This document shows positions 34,576 through 43,863 of a stretch of DNA of 64,000 nucleotides, in pieces. Both the position numbers and the translations under genes were made by a program. Under the pieces are notes generated by a model that searched no databases, was not told the origin of the DNA, and saw only the letters and a list, made by a program, of their open reading frames with translations. This DNA comes from Chryseobacterium aquaeductus (GTDB lineage: Bacteria; Bacteroidota; Bacteroidia; Flavobacteriales; Weeksellaceae), in assembly GCF_905175375.1 (NCBI RefSeq), contig NZ_CAJIMS010000001.1:2480001-2544000 (forward strand). Direction: 5' to 3'. Position 1 is the first letter of the stretch. Each line of letters opens with the position of its first letter.

Positions 34576-37517
34576 TTAAAAACCAATATTATTTTTGTAC
34601 CCTCATTTTTCCTACTGATGATTTCCATTTTACAATCTATAAGAGGTAAAAGCTCGCTTATGATCCTCATTCCCACAGAATTCGGGAATGTTGTTATCTT
34701 ATTTATTTCGTCTTCTGATAATCCGATTCCCGTATCCTCAAATACTAATCTCATATTGTCAGATGTTTTCATTAAATAAATCTGTATATAGCCAGTATCC
34801 GTATATTTGATAGCATTATCAATAATATTATGAATCACAATACTGAGCACATCAGGATTAGTAGATAATAACTTCTTCTTTTCTACTTGATTTAAAAGCT
34901 CAAGATTTTTGAACGCTGCAATGTTTGTAAATAGTGTCAGTCTTTTTTCAATAAAATTGTGAAGATTGATATCTTCCTTATTGCTGAAATTACTGTTGAT
35001 GAAGATTTTATTATAACTGATAGTAGATTCTATAAAAGCAATGATCTTTGATATCGATTCCTGTATAGAATTCACTATTTTTTCTTTTTCTTCAATAGAA
35101 ATTGTATCATCCAATAAAAAATCTGAGCTAAGTTTGATATATTTTAAAGGGGTTTTAATATCATGAGTGATTATAGCAAGAAATTTCTTTTTCCGGAATA
35201 GCTGCGCATACAGTTCTTCTCTGGTAGCATACAGAGACTCTACAGTCTCCTTTAGCTGTTGTGTTTTCTGATCTATTTTTTTATTTAATATCAGCTTTTC
35301 TTTCTTGATTTTTCTGGCTCTTATCAAGTAAAATACATAAGAAACAATGATCACTAATAATATTATGAGAAATTTAAATAGGTATGTTTCCCAAAAAGCA
35401 GGTTCAACATTCAAATTAATTTTCTTGTAGGTATAGTTGGAAGAAAAATTCTTTAATTTTCTAAAGCTGATTTTATGATCTCCTGAAGGAAGAGAATTAA
35501 TGTAAAGAATCCGGCTTTCATCCAAATTTTCCCATTTTTTGTCATCTATTTTATATTCTATGCAATCATTCTTTAGATTTCCAAAGTTTGCATAGTCAAC
35601 AAATATTCTTAGATTATCAAAATCTCTGTCCAAACGTATATCATTAGTGATATTTATTTCTTTATTATCAATACTGACTTTGTCAATGTAATAGTTTTCA
35701 CTAGACAATACAGGATTGGCAGATTTTGTATTAATGAAAACAATACCATCCATAGAAGGAAAGACAATATTTTCATTGATCTTTAGTCCATTAGTATTAC
35801 TTCCACCATTAAATTCTGTTGTACGAAGACCATCATTTTTGTCATATTTATGGATGTAGATGTTTGGGATCTTTTTTAAATAATAATCGATCAGATTCTC
35901 TTTTTTTATCTGAAATAATCCGTTGTTGGATGATAACCAGTAATATCCATTGTCATCTGCAATAACAGAGTGTATAGAAGACAATAGGTTTTTGTTATTT
36001 TCCGGCGGACCATAGATGCGACCTTCTTTATAGAGATATAAGCCCTTTCCATAGCTTTGTACCCATACCAATCCGTCATTATTACTATTGATGTTTCTAA
36101 AATTAATTTTCGGCACCAGAATTTTAGTTGTGTTTTTACTCTTATCCAAAATTAGCAAGCCGCTTTCTGTTGCCAGCAAAAGGTTTTTTTTATCAATATC
36201 GAAAATGCTTTTTGCACAAAAATTAGAACGCAAGAGTTTTTTTTCTTTTATCAGCCCATCTTTTATAATGATGTATCCTAATTTACATTTTCCCTGATCC
36301 CATATTGAGAGCCATATCTTATCATTATAACCTTTGTTAAAGCTATAAATACCAGAAGATATGAGATTAAAGTTTAATATTTCTTTATATGCATAAGGAC
36401 TTATCAGAAAAATCCTTTTATTTCTTTGTAATAAAAATTCCGATTTATTCTTAAGGGAGAGAATACCATAATTGTCCTGACCGTCAGGAAAATGAAGTCT
36501 ACTTTTGTACCCATCTATGCCAAAAATCTCTCCCTTGGCAGTTATAATACTATTGTCATCAAATGGGGCTATAGCATTAAAGATGTTGTCAGAAGAATTA
36601 TTGTTATGGGTGTTTATAAAGTTTTTCCTTACAATCAAGAGACCTTTTGCTATTGTTCCTATAAAAAGCATGTGGTATTTTGGCTCATAATACAGACTGT
36701 AAATAGATGTGTTTTTTAGTTGATTACTATTGTAAACCGTAGAAGTTGTAAGTTCGCCCTTGTTATATTGTAGATTTAGTATACTATTATTACTCTTAAT
36801 TAATAGCTGCTGATTAGCATTATTGATATAATATTCAAAATTTTTTGTATCGATTGTCGCTTTTATTTTGTGACTTTCGAGCTCACCATTTCTGCTGATC
36901 TTTTCTACTGTGGTAGAATTCTTTAGATAAAAAAGATTATTATTCAGCAGGAAAAACCTATAGTATAAATATCCGTCGAGTTTTCTGATTAGTTTTGTTT
37001 TATTTCCATCCTGAAAGAACAGTTGATAATTTTCCAGATAGTAGAACGTTTTTTTTGTTATAAAAAAACATTTTTTAAGTCTTTGTACCTGTTCGCCATT
37101 GTCTCGTAGAATTGTATGAAGATTTCTATGCCCATACTTGATCAGTTCCTGGTAGTCTTTGTCATTTTGCCAGGCCTTCACTTTATTTTCGCGCTTTGTG
37201 ATCAGTGTAGGAATGACTCCCGATTGGTAATACGTAAAAAGCCAGTCATCTGCGGAAGATCCTTCTATTAAAATGGTTCTGTTTTCAATTCCCGGCAAAT
37301 TAATATTGTAATTTCTGAAATTTTTCCCGTCAAACCTTGTGATTCCATTTTCTGTGGACAACCAGACAAAACCATATTTGTCTTTTACGATTGACTTTAC
37401 ACTATTTTGCGGCAGATTGCCTTCCTCTGCGTGATACCACTTTTCATAATACTGTGTCTGTTGTCCGGATAACATCAGGGCTAGGAAACAAAAAAGTAAA
37501 TAGGTTATTTTTATCAT
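34569..37517 (-). CDS. Two-component-propeller sensor histidine kinase
   Basis: 982 residues from the ATG at 37517. A signal peptide (LFCFLALMLSGQQ) leads into a large periplasmic sensor of two-component-regulator propeller repeats (GFVWLSTENGITRFDG, GLVWVQSYGKGLYLY, GYYWLSSNNGLFQI), then a Y_Y_Y domain (about 620-690) and a single membrane helix (about 715-735). The kinase has its phosphorylated His at about 785 in IITHDIKTPLKY, an N-box NIIDNAIKYTD and G-box DTGIGLSEDE. It is a classical kinase, not the hybrid kind that carries its own regulator domain. It is divergent from the surface-protein island and convergent with the response regulator. Confidence 0.93.
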   Translation of the reverse strand: MIKITYLLFCFLALMLSGQQTQYYEKWYHAEEGNLPQNSVKSIVKDKYGFVWLSTENGITRFDGKNFRNYNINLPGIENRTILIEGSSADDWLFTYYQSGVIPTLITKRENKVKAWQNDKDYQELIKYGHRNLHTILRDNGEQVQRLKKCFFITKKTFYYLENYQLFFQDGNKTKLIRKLDGYLYYRFFLLNNNLFYLKNSTTVEKISRNGELESHKIKATIDTKNFEYYINNANQQLLIKSNNSILNLQYNKGELTTSTVYNSNQLKNTSIYSLYYEPKYHMLFIGTIAKGLLIVRKNFINTHNNNSSDNIFNAIAPFDDNSIITAKGEIFGIDGYKSRLHFPDGQDNYGILSLKNKSEFLLQRNKRIFLISPYAYKEILNFNLISSGIYSFNKGYNDKIWLSIWDQGKCKLGYIIIKDGLIKEKKLLRSNFCAKSIFDIDKKNLLLATESGLLILDKSKNTTKILVPKINFRNINSNNDGLVWVQSYGKGLYLYKEGRIYGPPENNKNLLSSIHSVIADDNGYYWLSSNNGLFQIKKENLIDYYLKKIPNIYIHKYDKNDGLRTTEFNGGSNTNGLKINENIVFPSMDGIVFINTKSANPVLSSENYYIDKVSIDNKEINITNDIRLDRDFDNLRIFVDYANFGNLKNDCIEYKIDDKKWENLDESRILYINSLPSGDHKISFRKLKNFSSNYTYKKINLNVEPAFWETYLFKFLIILLVIIVSYVFYLIRARKIKKEKLILNKKIDQKTQQLKETVESLYATREELYAQLFRKKKFLAIITHDIKTPLKYIKLSSDFLLDDTISIEEKEKIVNSIQESISKIIAFIESTISYNKIFINSNFSNKEDINLHNFIEKRLTLFTNIAAFKNLELLNQVEKKKLLSTNPDVLSIVIHNIIDNAIKYTDTGYIQIYLMKTSDNMRLVFEDTGIGLSEDEINKITTFPNSVGMRIISELLPLIDCKMEIISRKNEGTKIILVFNH

Positions 37518-37580
37518 TTTAAATTGATGCAAAAAAAAAAATAAATAGCGATAATAAATGTAGAACTATTTCTATGAATT

Positions 37581-37596
37581 GTAGTATTAATACTAC
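37581..37596. promoter_or_regulatory. Perfect 16-bp palindrome between kinase gene and surface-protein island
   Basis: GTAGTATTAATACTAC, 64 bp upstream of the kinase ATG and 45 bp upstream of the island's first -7 box. The duplicate at 61033-61046 keeps the inner 14 bp. Inverted repeats of this kind are bound by NarL/FixJ-type dimers, so it is a candidate operator; unproven. Confidence 0.4.
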
Positions 37597-37640
37597 TTTT
37601 ATTTCGTAATAATTCTAGTCAATTAGTTTTATTGCATGTT

Positions 37641-37648
37641 TACCTTTG
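37641..37648 (+). promoter_or_regulatory. Predicted -7 box, first copy
   Basis: TACCTTTG fits TAnnTTTG; an in-frame TTG lies inside it. Predicted start of the next gene is the ATG at 37709. Confidence 0.5.
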
Positions 37649-37708
37649 CTGAAGAAACTAAGAGTAAATACGAGACGACTGTTTCGTAAACTGTCAATCA
37701 GTAAACAA

Positions 37709-38350
37709 ATGGAAACAAAAGTGATGAGATCGAATGGGCTGCCAGCTTTCTGCTATGTCAGAAGGTTGGTATTCTTTCTATTTGCACTCTCATCATTGTT
37801 CTTTTACCCACAGTCATTTTCTGCAGATACCACAAAAATATACATCAATTCAGAAAGTACATTCTATGTTCAGGAAGGTACCACTGTCAGCAACTATCAT
37901 CCGGTGGTCATTTCTGAAAATAATGAAGTAAATAATGTTGATCTATTAGTTGATGAAGGTACGTCAAAAAAGCACTTTAAAAGTAAAGAAAAATATTCTT
38001 CCCAAAAAATTCCAGCACACAAAACTAAAAAAAAGGGTAAAGACCCTGTAGCAGCTTCACAGGTGCAGACACAAGATCAGAATCACATGTTCAGCCTGTC
38101 AGAAAACAATTCTTGTTGCGCCGTGTTGGCGAGTACTTTTGTTTTTAAGCTTTTTTACTCTAAAGACACCCAGTATTTATCTTGGTCACCCGCTTACTAT
38201 AAAAAGAGAACCGATTTACTTTTCCGGGATAATGACTCGATTATTTTAGGAATTCCATTCAAAATTCACACACGTCCGCCACCTTCTCCACAAGCTACAT
38301 TAGATGTTACTGCAAAAACTACAGATGGTAGCAAAGCAGAGAGTGTTTAA
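37709..38350 (+). CDS. Exported protein of unknown function with an adhesin-derived tail (copy 1)
   Basis: 213 residues from the ATG at 37709. An N-terminal hydrophobic stretch (VFFLFALSSLFFYPQSFSA) looks like a signal peptide. The body is basic and low in complexity (KSKEKYSSQKIPAHKTKKKG) and contains a pair of cysteines (NNSCCAVLAS). The last 20 residues (PQATLDVTAKTTDGSKAESV) come from the constant region of the neighbouring adhesin family, whose decayed sequence continues after the stop, so the present C-terminus is a fusion. A near-identical copy lies at 61161. I do not recognise a family. Confidence 0.55.
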   Translation: METKVMRSNGLPAFCYVRRLVFFLFALSSLFFYPQSFSADTTKIYINSESTFYVQEGTTVSNYHPVVISENNEVNNVDLLVDEGTSKKHFKSKEKYSSQKIPAHKTKKKGKDPVAASQVQTQDQNHMFSLSENNSCCAVLASTFVFKLFYSKDTQYLSWSPAYYKKRTDLLFRDNDSIILGIPFKIHTRPPPSPQATLDVTAKTTDGSKAESV

Positions 38351-38470
38351 TTGCGCCAAGATTGACCGGGGATTAGATCCAGACCGGCGATGCGCTATAC
38401 ACAACAGCATAGAAAGAAACCATCTTGTATGCTACAGCTACAACACCCAGCAGTAAAACTGAAGGAAGCT
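38288..38470 (+). pseudogene. Decayed constant region of an adhesin-family gene (copy 1)
   Basis: DNA aligned by eye with 42051-42235 of the 478-residue gene (shared blocks CCAAGATTGACCGGGGAT and ACCATCTTGTATGCTAC) but with frameshifts and stops. The first 60 bp form the 3' end of the preceding reading frame. Confidence 0.75.
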
Positions 38471-38489
38471 AAACTTTTTAATATCGCAG

Positions 38490-38705
38490 ATTTGCAATCT
38501 GTGAAGTAAAAACAATAACACTCAAATGTGTAGAAACTTTTGTGATTTTATAAACAGAACAAAAAATCCATTATTGTAGTCATCTTTAAAAATGAATCAA
38601 TTTGGAAAAAGTTTAAATTATATCGGATGTTAACCAACAAGATAATATTAACATCACCAAGCAAACCAGCGTAGTCTGGAACTTTTGAAAATAAAATAGT
38701 CTTTA
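38490..38705 (+). repeat. Leader repeat of the adhesin family, copy A
   Basis: About 215 bp directly before the 1,051-residue gene; copy B at 61938-62152 precedes the 503-residue gene and a partial copy C at 63680-63855 ends the window. Inside, GATGTTAA (38626) and TTAACATC (38648) form an inverted repeat kept in A and B but not C. No TAnnTTTG box was found in it. Confidence 0.8.
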
Positions 38706-38709
38706 AGTT

Positions 38710-41700
38710 ATGAAAAATATATTATTACCAATTGCAATATTGATCGGCCTTTCAGCTAATGCTCAGGTCGGGATCAATAACACTACCCCCAATGCGACAT
38801 TGGACATTAGTGCTAAAACCACAGACGGCAGCAAGCCCGAAGGTTTGCTGGCGCCACGTTTAACGGGCGACCAGATTCAGGCGGGCGACGCTCAATATAC
38901 TGCTGCTCAGAAAGGCGTGATCATTTACGCTACTGCTGCCGCAACGTCACCCAGTACCAAAACTACTAATATTACTGCCGAAGGCTACTATTTTTTTGAT
39001 GGCACTGCATGGCAGAAGATCTCGGGTGCTGCTGCTGCGGGAGATGCCACAAACGATTCGTGGGTGAATGATACGACCAATACGATGGTAAAAGTAGGAA
39101 CTAATGCTGATGGAACGGCAAGAGTTGCTGGTGCAGAATTTGTTGTTAAAGACGATGGTAGTGTAGGGATTGGAGTTCAAACTCCACACCAGTCTAGCAT
39201 ATTAGATATTACTAGCGAAACCAGAGGGTTTTTACCACCTCGCTTAACTGCCGCTCAACGAAATGCGATTACGAGTCCGTCAGCTGGTTTAATTATATTC
39301 AATTTAACCGCAAATTGTCTGGAAATTTATAACGCTGATGACGCCAAGTGGAAATCTTTATGCGGAGAAGTAGATTCTGGTACCGCATCATTTGATCCAG
39401 ATTGTAATACCGTAAGTGTCAACGGCACATACGAAACCGGTGTTGCTTTGGATCCGGGTACGAATACGATCACACTTGATGTAGATGTAGCAGAAATAGG
39501 AACGTATACTATTATTTCAACAAACGGTGGCATGGCTTTCAGTGCTTCTGGTACGTTTACTTCCACCGGTGTTCAGCAAGTTACTCTTTCAGGACAGGGT
39601 TTTCCTCAAAATCAGGGACTGAATTATATAACATTGGTTATTAACAATGTTATCTGCTCGGCAGTAGTAAATGTAGCTAATGGAATTGCTACAGTCTCTA
39701 GTTGTGGAACTGATGTTTTATCTAATCCTGTTTATACAGGTATTACGTATGCGAATGATGATGTTGTTGCAACAATCTCAGGAATCAATTACACCGGAGG
39801 TCCTGTGTACAGTATTTCTACTTCTACGGTCAATGGAATAAAATTGACTTCCCCGTTGCAGGGTAGTTTTTCTTCTACATCACCGGCAACTTTGGAGGTT
39901 TCGATAACAGGGACACCCGTCATCCCGGGACCTACAGTCTTACCATACACAATTAATACGCAAACAGGCTGTGACATCACTGTTCCTGTGCAGTCTGGAA
40001 CTGGTAGAGCCAGTGGTGTAAATTGTGGAGGTGCATTGGCAGGAGTGTATGAAGTAGACACACCTATGAATGCCGGAAATACAAAGACAATAACTCTTGC
40101 CAACGTAACCACCATCGGTAATTTTGATATTGTAACAGATACCCAAAACGGAGTATATTTCTCAGGTAGCTTTACGCCGGGTGCAACGGGCTCACAACCA
40201 ATGACACTTACTGCACAGGGTACGCCACAAGGAAGTGGTACTTACACGTATACTTTATATGTTAGTACATCTGCAACTAGTTTTGTTACTTGTACCTTTA
40301 CGGTAAACTTCGCTGCTCCTCCGACTTTCCCGGTTTATCCGATTTGTGAGCCGCTGGGGGCTAAATATCAGTATGTTAAGGCTCCAAATGCACAGCCCAG
40401 TGATTATTTCGGGGGTGTTACACAGGCAAATTATAGCCAGGTAATATTAACAACTAATGGTGGAACTTTATTAAATTGGTATGGAACCGGAAATAATGTA
40501 AAAATGAGCGCAGACGGTCTTACTTTAGCCGTTGGCGCCGAAGGTGAAGATTCAAACTCACCAACCAACCAATTAAATAATAGTATTAATACCGCAGGAG
40601 CCGTGTATGTTTACACGCGTCCTAACTTAACTTCTCCTTTCGCTTTTCAGGCTTATATAAAACCCCTAGCTTCGTATATTGGAGATGATAATTTTGGAAA
40701 TTCACTTGATTTAAGTAACGATGGAAGTACCTTAATTGTTGGGTCCTTACAAGAGGATGGCAATGGTACAGGGGTGAATCCTGCCGTTAATAATTCGGCA
40801 GGCAATAGCGGTGCGGCTTATATTTTTACCAGAAGCGGATCTACATGGTCGCAGATAGCGTATTTAAAAGCAAATAATACAGGATCAAATGATTATTTTG
40901 GTACCGATGTAGCCATTAGCGGTGATGGTAATATCCTTGCAGTTGCGGCTCCGTTGGAAGATGGAAATTCTGCGGTTACAGATAATAACTCTGCCGGTAA
41001 TTCGGGTGCGGTATATATATACTCTCGTTCCGGTTCTACAGTTTCATTTGTAACTCGCCTTAAAACAAGTAACCTCGGTGGTAATGATGTTTTTGGCTCT
41101 TCAATTGATCTGGACAATGCAGGACAGACTTTAGTGGTGGGAGCCCTTGGTGAAGACGGAAGCGGAACGGGAGTAAACCCGGCAAATAATAACAGTGCAA
41201 GCTGGGCGGGTGCTGCCTATATCTTTACACGCTCGGGAAGTACGTGGTCTCAGCAGGCATACCTTAAGGCTAATAACACGAGAGGAGGCGATATGTTTGG
41301 TCTTTCTGCATCCATTTCTGGAGATGGTAACAGGGTAGTTGTTGGGGCTCCTTTTGAAGATGGTACGCTGGTAGCGAGCACAGGTTCCACAAGTAGCGGA
41401 GCAGCATATGTATATAATCGCTCCGGCTCTACCTGGTCTTTCAATAAACGTTTGAAAGCAGATAATTTTGGTCCAAATGATATATTCGGGTACAAAGTGC
41501 AGTTCAGCAATGATGGAACAACAATCGGAATCGGTGCACCACTTGAGGACACAAATATTCCTGCTACCGGCTGTCCTAATTATACACCAAATAATTCATT
41601 AACCGATCATGGCGGAGTATATGTATTCAGAGAAAATTCCGGTAACTTCATCCAGTCAGCTTTATTGAAAATGAGAACAGAGACTACAGCGAGTGCAGGA

Positions 41701-41865
41701 GCAAGTACAAATGATCGATATGGCAGATCTGTTTCACTAAATGCAGATGGTAAATCGGTTTGTTTTGGTTCTGGCTGGGAAGATGGAAACAGTACTTCTA
41801 TTAACGGAACCATAAATAATAGTGCAGCGGAAGCAGGTGCAGTAATGGTTTTAACAGCTGATTAA
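38710..41865 (+). CDS. Adhesin-like protein with constant N-region, Ig-like repeats and a seven-bladed FG-GAP propeller
   Basis: 1,051 residues. Signal peptide (residues 1-18, GLSANAQ) and the constant region VGINNTTPNATLDISAKTTDG...RLTGDQIQAGDAQYT (to about 125), then a small tail-fibre-like module (PRLTAAQRNAITSPSAGLIIF...CLEIYN, about 178-215). Two or three Ig-like domains follow (about 225-545). From about 550 to the end are seven FG-GAP repeats, each with 'N/D-x-FG', 'S-x-DG' and 'GAAY(I/V)(F/Y)-R' (for example NDYFGTDVAISGDGN), the number needed for an integrin-type propeller. There is no T9SS sorting domain, so the route to the surface is unclear. The first 380 bp are nearly identical to the 503-residue gene at 62156. 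Confidence 0.85.
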   Translation: MKNILLPIAILIGLSANAQVGINNTTPNATLDISAKTTDGSKPEGLLAPRLTGDQIQAGDAQYTAAQKGVIIYATAAATSPSTKTTNITAEGYYFFDGTAWQKISGAAAAGDATNDSWVNDTTNTMVKVGTNADGTARVAGAEFVVKDDGSVGIGVQTPHQSSILDITSETRGFLPPRLTAAQRNAITSPSAGLIIFNLTANCLEIYNADDAKWKSLCGEVDSGTASFDPDCNTVSVNGTYETGVALDPGTNTITLDVDVAEIGTYTIISTNGGMAFSASGTFTSTGVQQVTLSGQGFPQNQGLNYITLVINNVICSAVVNVANGIATVSSCGTDVLSNPVYTGITYANDDVVATISGINYTGGPVYSISTSTVNGIKLTSPLQGSFSSTSPATLEVSITGTPVIPGPTVLPYTINTQTGCDITVPVQSGTGRASGVNCGGALAGVYEVDTPMNAGNTKTITLANVTTIGNFDIVTDTQNGVYFSGSFTPGATGSQPMTLTAQGTPQGSGTYTYTLYVSTSATSFVTCTFTVNFAAPPTFPVYPICEPLGAKYQYVKAPNAQPSDYFGGVTQANYSQVILTTNGGTLLNWYGTGNNVKMSADGLTLAVGAEGEDSNSPTNQLNNSINTAGAVYVYTRPNLTSPFAFQAYIKPLASYIGDDNFGNSLDLSNDGSTLIVGSLQEDGNGTGVNPAVNNSAGNSGAAYIFTRSGSTWSQIAYLKANNTGSNDYFGTDVAISGDGNILAVAAPLEDGNSAVTDNNSAGNSGAVYIYSRSGSTVSFVTRLKTSNLGGNDVFGSSIDLDNAGQTLVVGALGEDGSGTGVNPANNNSASWAGAAYIFTRSGSTWSQQAYLKANNTRGGDMFGLSASISGDGNRVVVGAPFEDGTLVASTGSTSSGAAYVYNRSGSTWSFNKRLKADNFGPNDIFGYKVQFSNDGTTIGIGAPLEDTNIPATGCPNYTPNNSLTDHGGVYVFRENSGNFIQSALLKMRTETTASAGASTNDRYGRSVSLNADGKSVCFGSGWEDGNSTSINGTINNSAAEAGAVMVLTAD

Positions 41866-41880
41866 CATATTTAAAATAAT

Positions 41881-41948
41881 GACACAAAATACAGCAACTA
41901 TGTTTTGTTGATGCATGTGAGATGTCAACTGTATTTTGTGTCTTTTTA
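41881..41948 (+). terminator. Long hairpin terminator after the 1,051-residue gene
   Basis: GACACAAAATACAG and CTGTATTTTGTGTC pair perfectly (14 bp), with CAAC/GTTG inside the loop, followed by TTTTTAAT. Confidence 0.85.
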
Positions 41949-41967
41949 ATATTAAATACGTAATAAA

Positions 41968-43404
41968 ATGAAAAAAAATATAATCACTATGGCTGTACTT
42001 TTATTCAGCCTTACAGTTTCAGCGCAAGTAGGAATTAATAACAGCTCACCACAAGCCACCTTAGATATCGCTGCCAAAACCACAGACGGCAGCAAAGCAG
42101 AGGGAATTATTGCTCCAAGATTGACCGGGGATCAGATTCAGGCGGGCGACGCTCAATATACTGCTGCTCAGAAAGGAACCATCTTGTATGCTACTGCTGC
42201 AGCTACAACACCCAGCAGTAAAACTGCAAATATTACCGCAGAAGGCTTTTATTTCTTTGATGGCACTGCTTGGCAGAAAATAAGCGGCGGAGCTTCTTCC
42301 GGAGATACCACCAATGATGCGTGGGTGAATGACACTACTAATACGATGGTAAAATTAGGAACCAATGCAGATGCTACTGCAAGAACTGCGGGAACAGAGT
42401 TTGTAGTAAAAGATAACGGTGCCGTGGGGATAGGAACGAGTACACCTGATGCTAGTGCTGCATTGGATATTACTTCTACCAATAAAGGTATGCTTATTCC
42501 GAGAGTAGCCTTAACAGGCACAACCGACGTAACTACTATTGCATCCCCTGCAACAGGATTGATGGCATACAATACTGGAACAGCTGGGCTTAGTTTCAAA
42601 GGCTTTGTATTCTGGAACGGTACTGAATGGAGATCGGTAAATAACAACCCGACAATTGCTCCCGCTATAACAGCATTAAAATGTACAGATGCTTATTTAG
42701 AGCCAAACATCCTTACCGCAGGTGTTGCTTATAATGGTGTTTTGAAAGTCCCATACACCGGAGGAAATGGTGGTCTGTTTTCCGCAGGAACTGCTATAAA
42801 CTCAACTGTTAATACAGGATTGACTGCAACGCTTAATAGTGGTGAGCTTGAAAATGGGACAGGCGTACTGAGTTATACAGTATCTGGTATTCCATCCCAA
42901 AATAGCCCAATATCTGCAAGCTTTAATCTTGGTGCCAGTGTATTTGGAGCTACGGGATGTACAGCCTCTGGAGGCGATGGCGTAGGAAGTGATGTCGTTA
43001 CAAAAAAGGTAGTTTATACTTCCGTAAATGCTAATGAAGCTTTCTCTATTAAGATAGATGATCTAGAGTTTACGATCAGACCAGATTTTCAACAAGGAAG
43101 ACCATATGTTAGGTTTACATCTAACCCGGGGTTAACTACAGCTATTAGAGGTTTGAGTGATTGGAACTGGTCTACCGACAATCACAAAGTAAGATCCTTT
43201 TCAATTTCAACTGCAACAACAAACTCATTGGGCTGGGGTCTTATGACTGATGGTAGCACCGATTCTTTCAACAACAGCTCAGAATTAGTTTACAACGGTG
43301 ATATTGTTATTCCTGGTCGGAATGTCATTTACAGAGTATATGCGACAAGATTTAGATCCTCGGGCTCAAACGGAGTTTATGTACTTATTGTATCAAAGTA
43401 TTAA
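41968..43404 (+). CDS. Adhesin-like protein of the constant/variable family
   Basis: 478 residues. Signal peptide (LFSLTVSAQ, about 19) and the same constant region as its neighbours (VGINNSSPQATLDIAAKTTDG, RLTGDQIQAGDAQYT, YFFDGTAWQKISGG). A second shared block follows (TNKGMLIPRVALTG...GFVFWNGTEWRSV, about 170-225). The last 250 residues, beginning TIAPAITALKCTDAY, are unlike those of the other two proteins except for an Ig-like half. Surface exposure is assumed from the family pattern. It is separated from the previous gene by a terminator. A remnant of a DUF4469 gene lies downstream. Confidence 0.8.
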   Translation: MKKNIITMAVLLFSLTVSAQVGINNSSPQATLDIAAKTTDGSKAEGIIAPRLTGDQIQAGDAQYTAAQKGTILYATAAATTPSSKTANITAEGFYFFDGTAWQKISGGASSGDTTNDAWVNDTTNTMVKLGTNADATARTAGTEFVVKDNGAVGIGTSTPDASAALDITSTNKGMLIPRVALTGTTDVTTIASPATGLMAYNTGTAGLSFKGFVFWNGTEWRSVNNNPTIAPAITALKCTDAYLEPNILTAGVAYNGVLKVPYTGGNGGLFSAGTAINSTVNTGLTATLNSGELENGTGVLSYTVSGIPSQNSPISASFNLGASVFGATGCTASGGDGVGSDVVTKKVVYTSVNANEAFSIKIDDLEFTIRPDFQQGRPYVRFTSNPGLTTAIRGLSDWNWSTDNHKVRSFSISTATTNSLGWGLMTDGSTDSFNNSSELVYNGDIVIPGRNVIYRVYATRFRSSGSNGVYVLIVSKY

Positions 43405-43504
43405 TAACTATTGATAAGATAAAACTCAATCCGCATTCTAAAAAAATAATTAAAACCTGTTTTTATGAAGGCTATTACTTTTTTTGACGGCAGAGCATGT
43501 CATA

Positions 43505-43557
43505 TTTAGAAAACAGCACGAACGGCACGGTTTGATAAAGTGCTTACGGTAGAATAG
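43505..43557 (+). pseudogene. 3' remnant of a DUF4469-family gene
   Basis: Reads KTARTARFDKVLTVE then stop; the intact gene at 44798 ends KTARMAEFDKVLTVE. The remainder of the gene is missing, so a deletion has removed about 680 bp. Confidence 0.75.
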
Positions 43558-43863
43558 TCGGTCTGTTTGCAGGCAGAAGATGTCTGGCACAACTATGTAC
43601 AGTATGAATATACTCATAGGTTCGTAACAATGGAAACAAGGAACATACCTGATAACCCTATTTGGTATAATTCATATAAATACCAATAAAAAGGATATAG
43701 TGGGATATTTATTTTAACGCGAGACAGCAATTATAATTTTGAAGAATTTCGCTGATTGTAATGATGAAAACTTTAGGACTCTAAATACAAATAAGTACTC
43801 AAAAGCACTGTATGCAGGAGTACTTATTAATTATATATTAACCCTTTTATTAATGAAACACTT
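43558..43863. other. Intergenic stretch before the GEVED gene
   Basis: No open frame of note. An AT-rich near-palindrome (TTAATTATATATTAA at 43826-43840) lies close to the next start, similar in kind to TTAATATATATATTAA before the giant gene. Confidence 0.4.
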
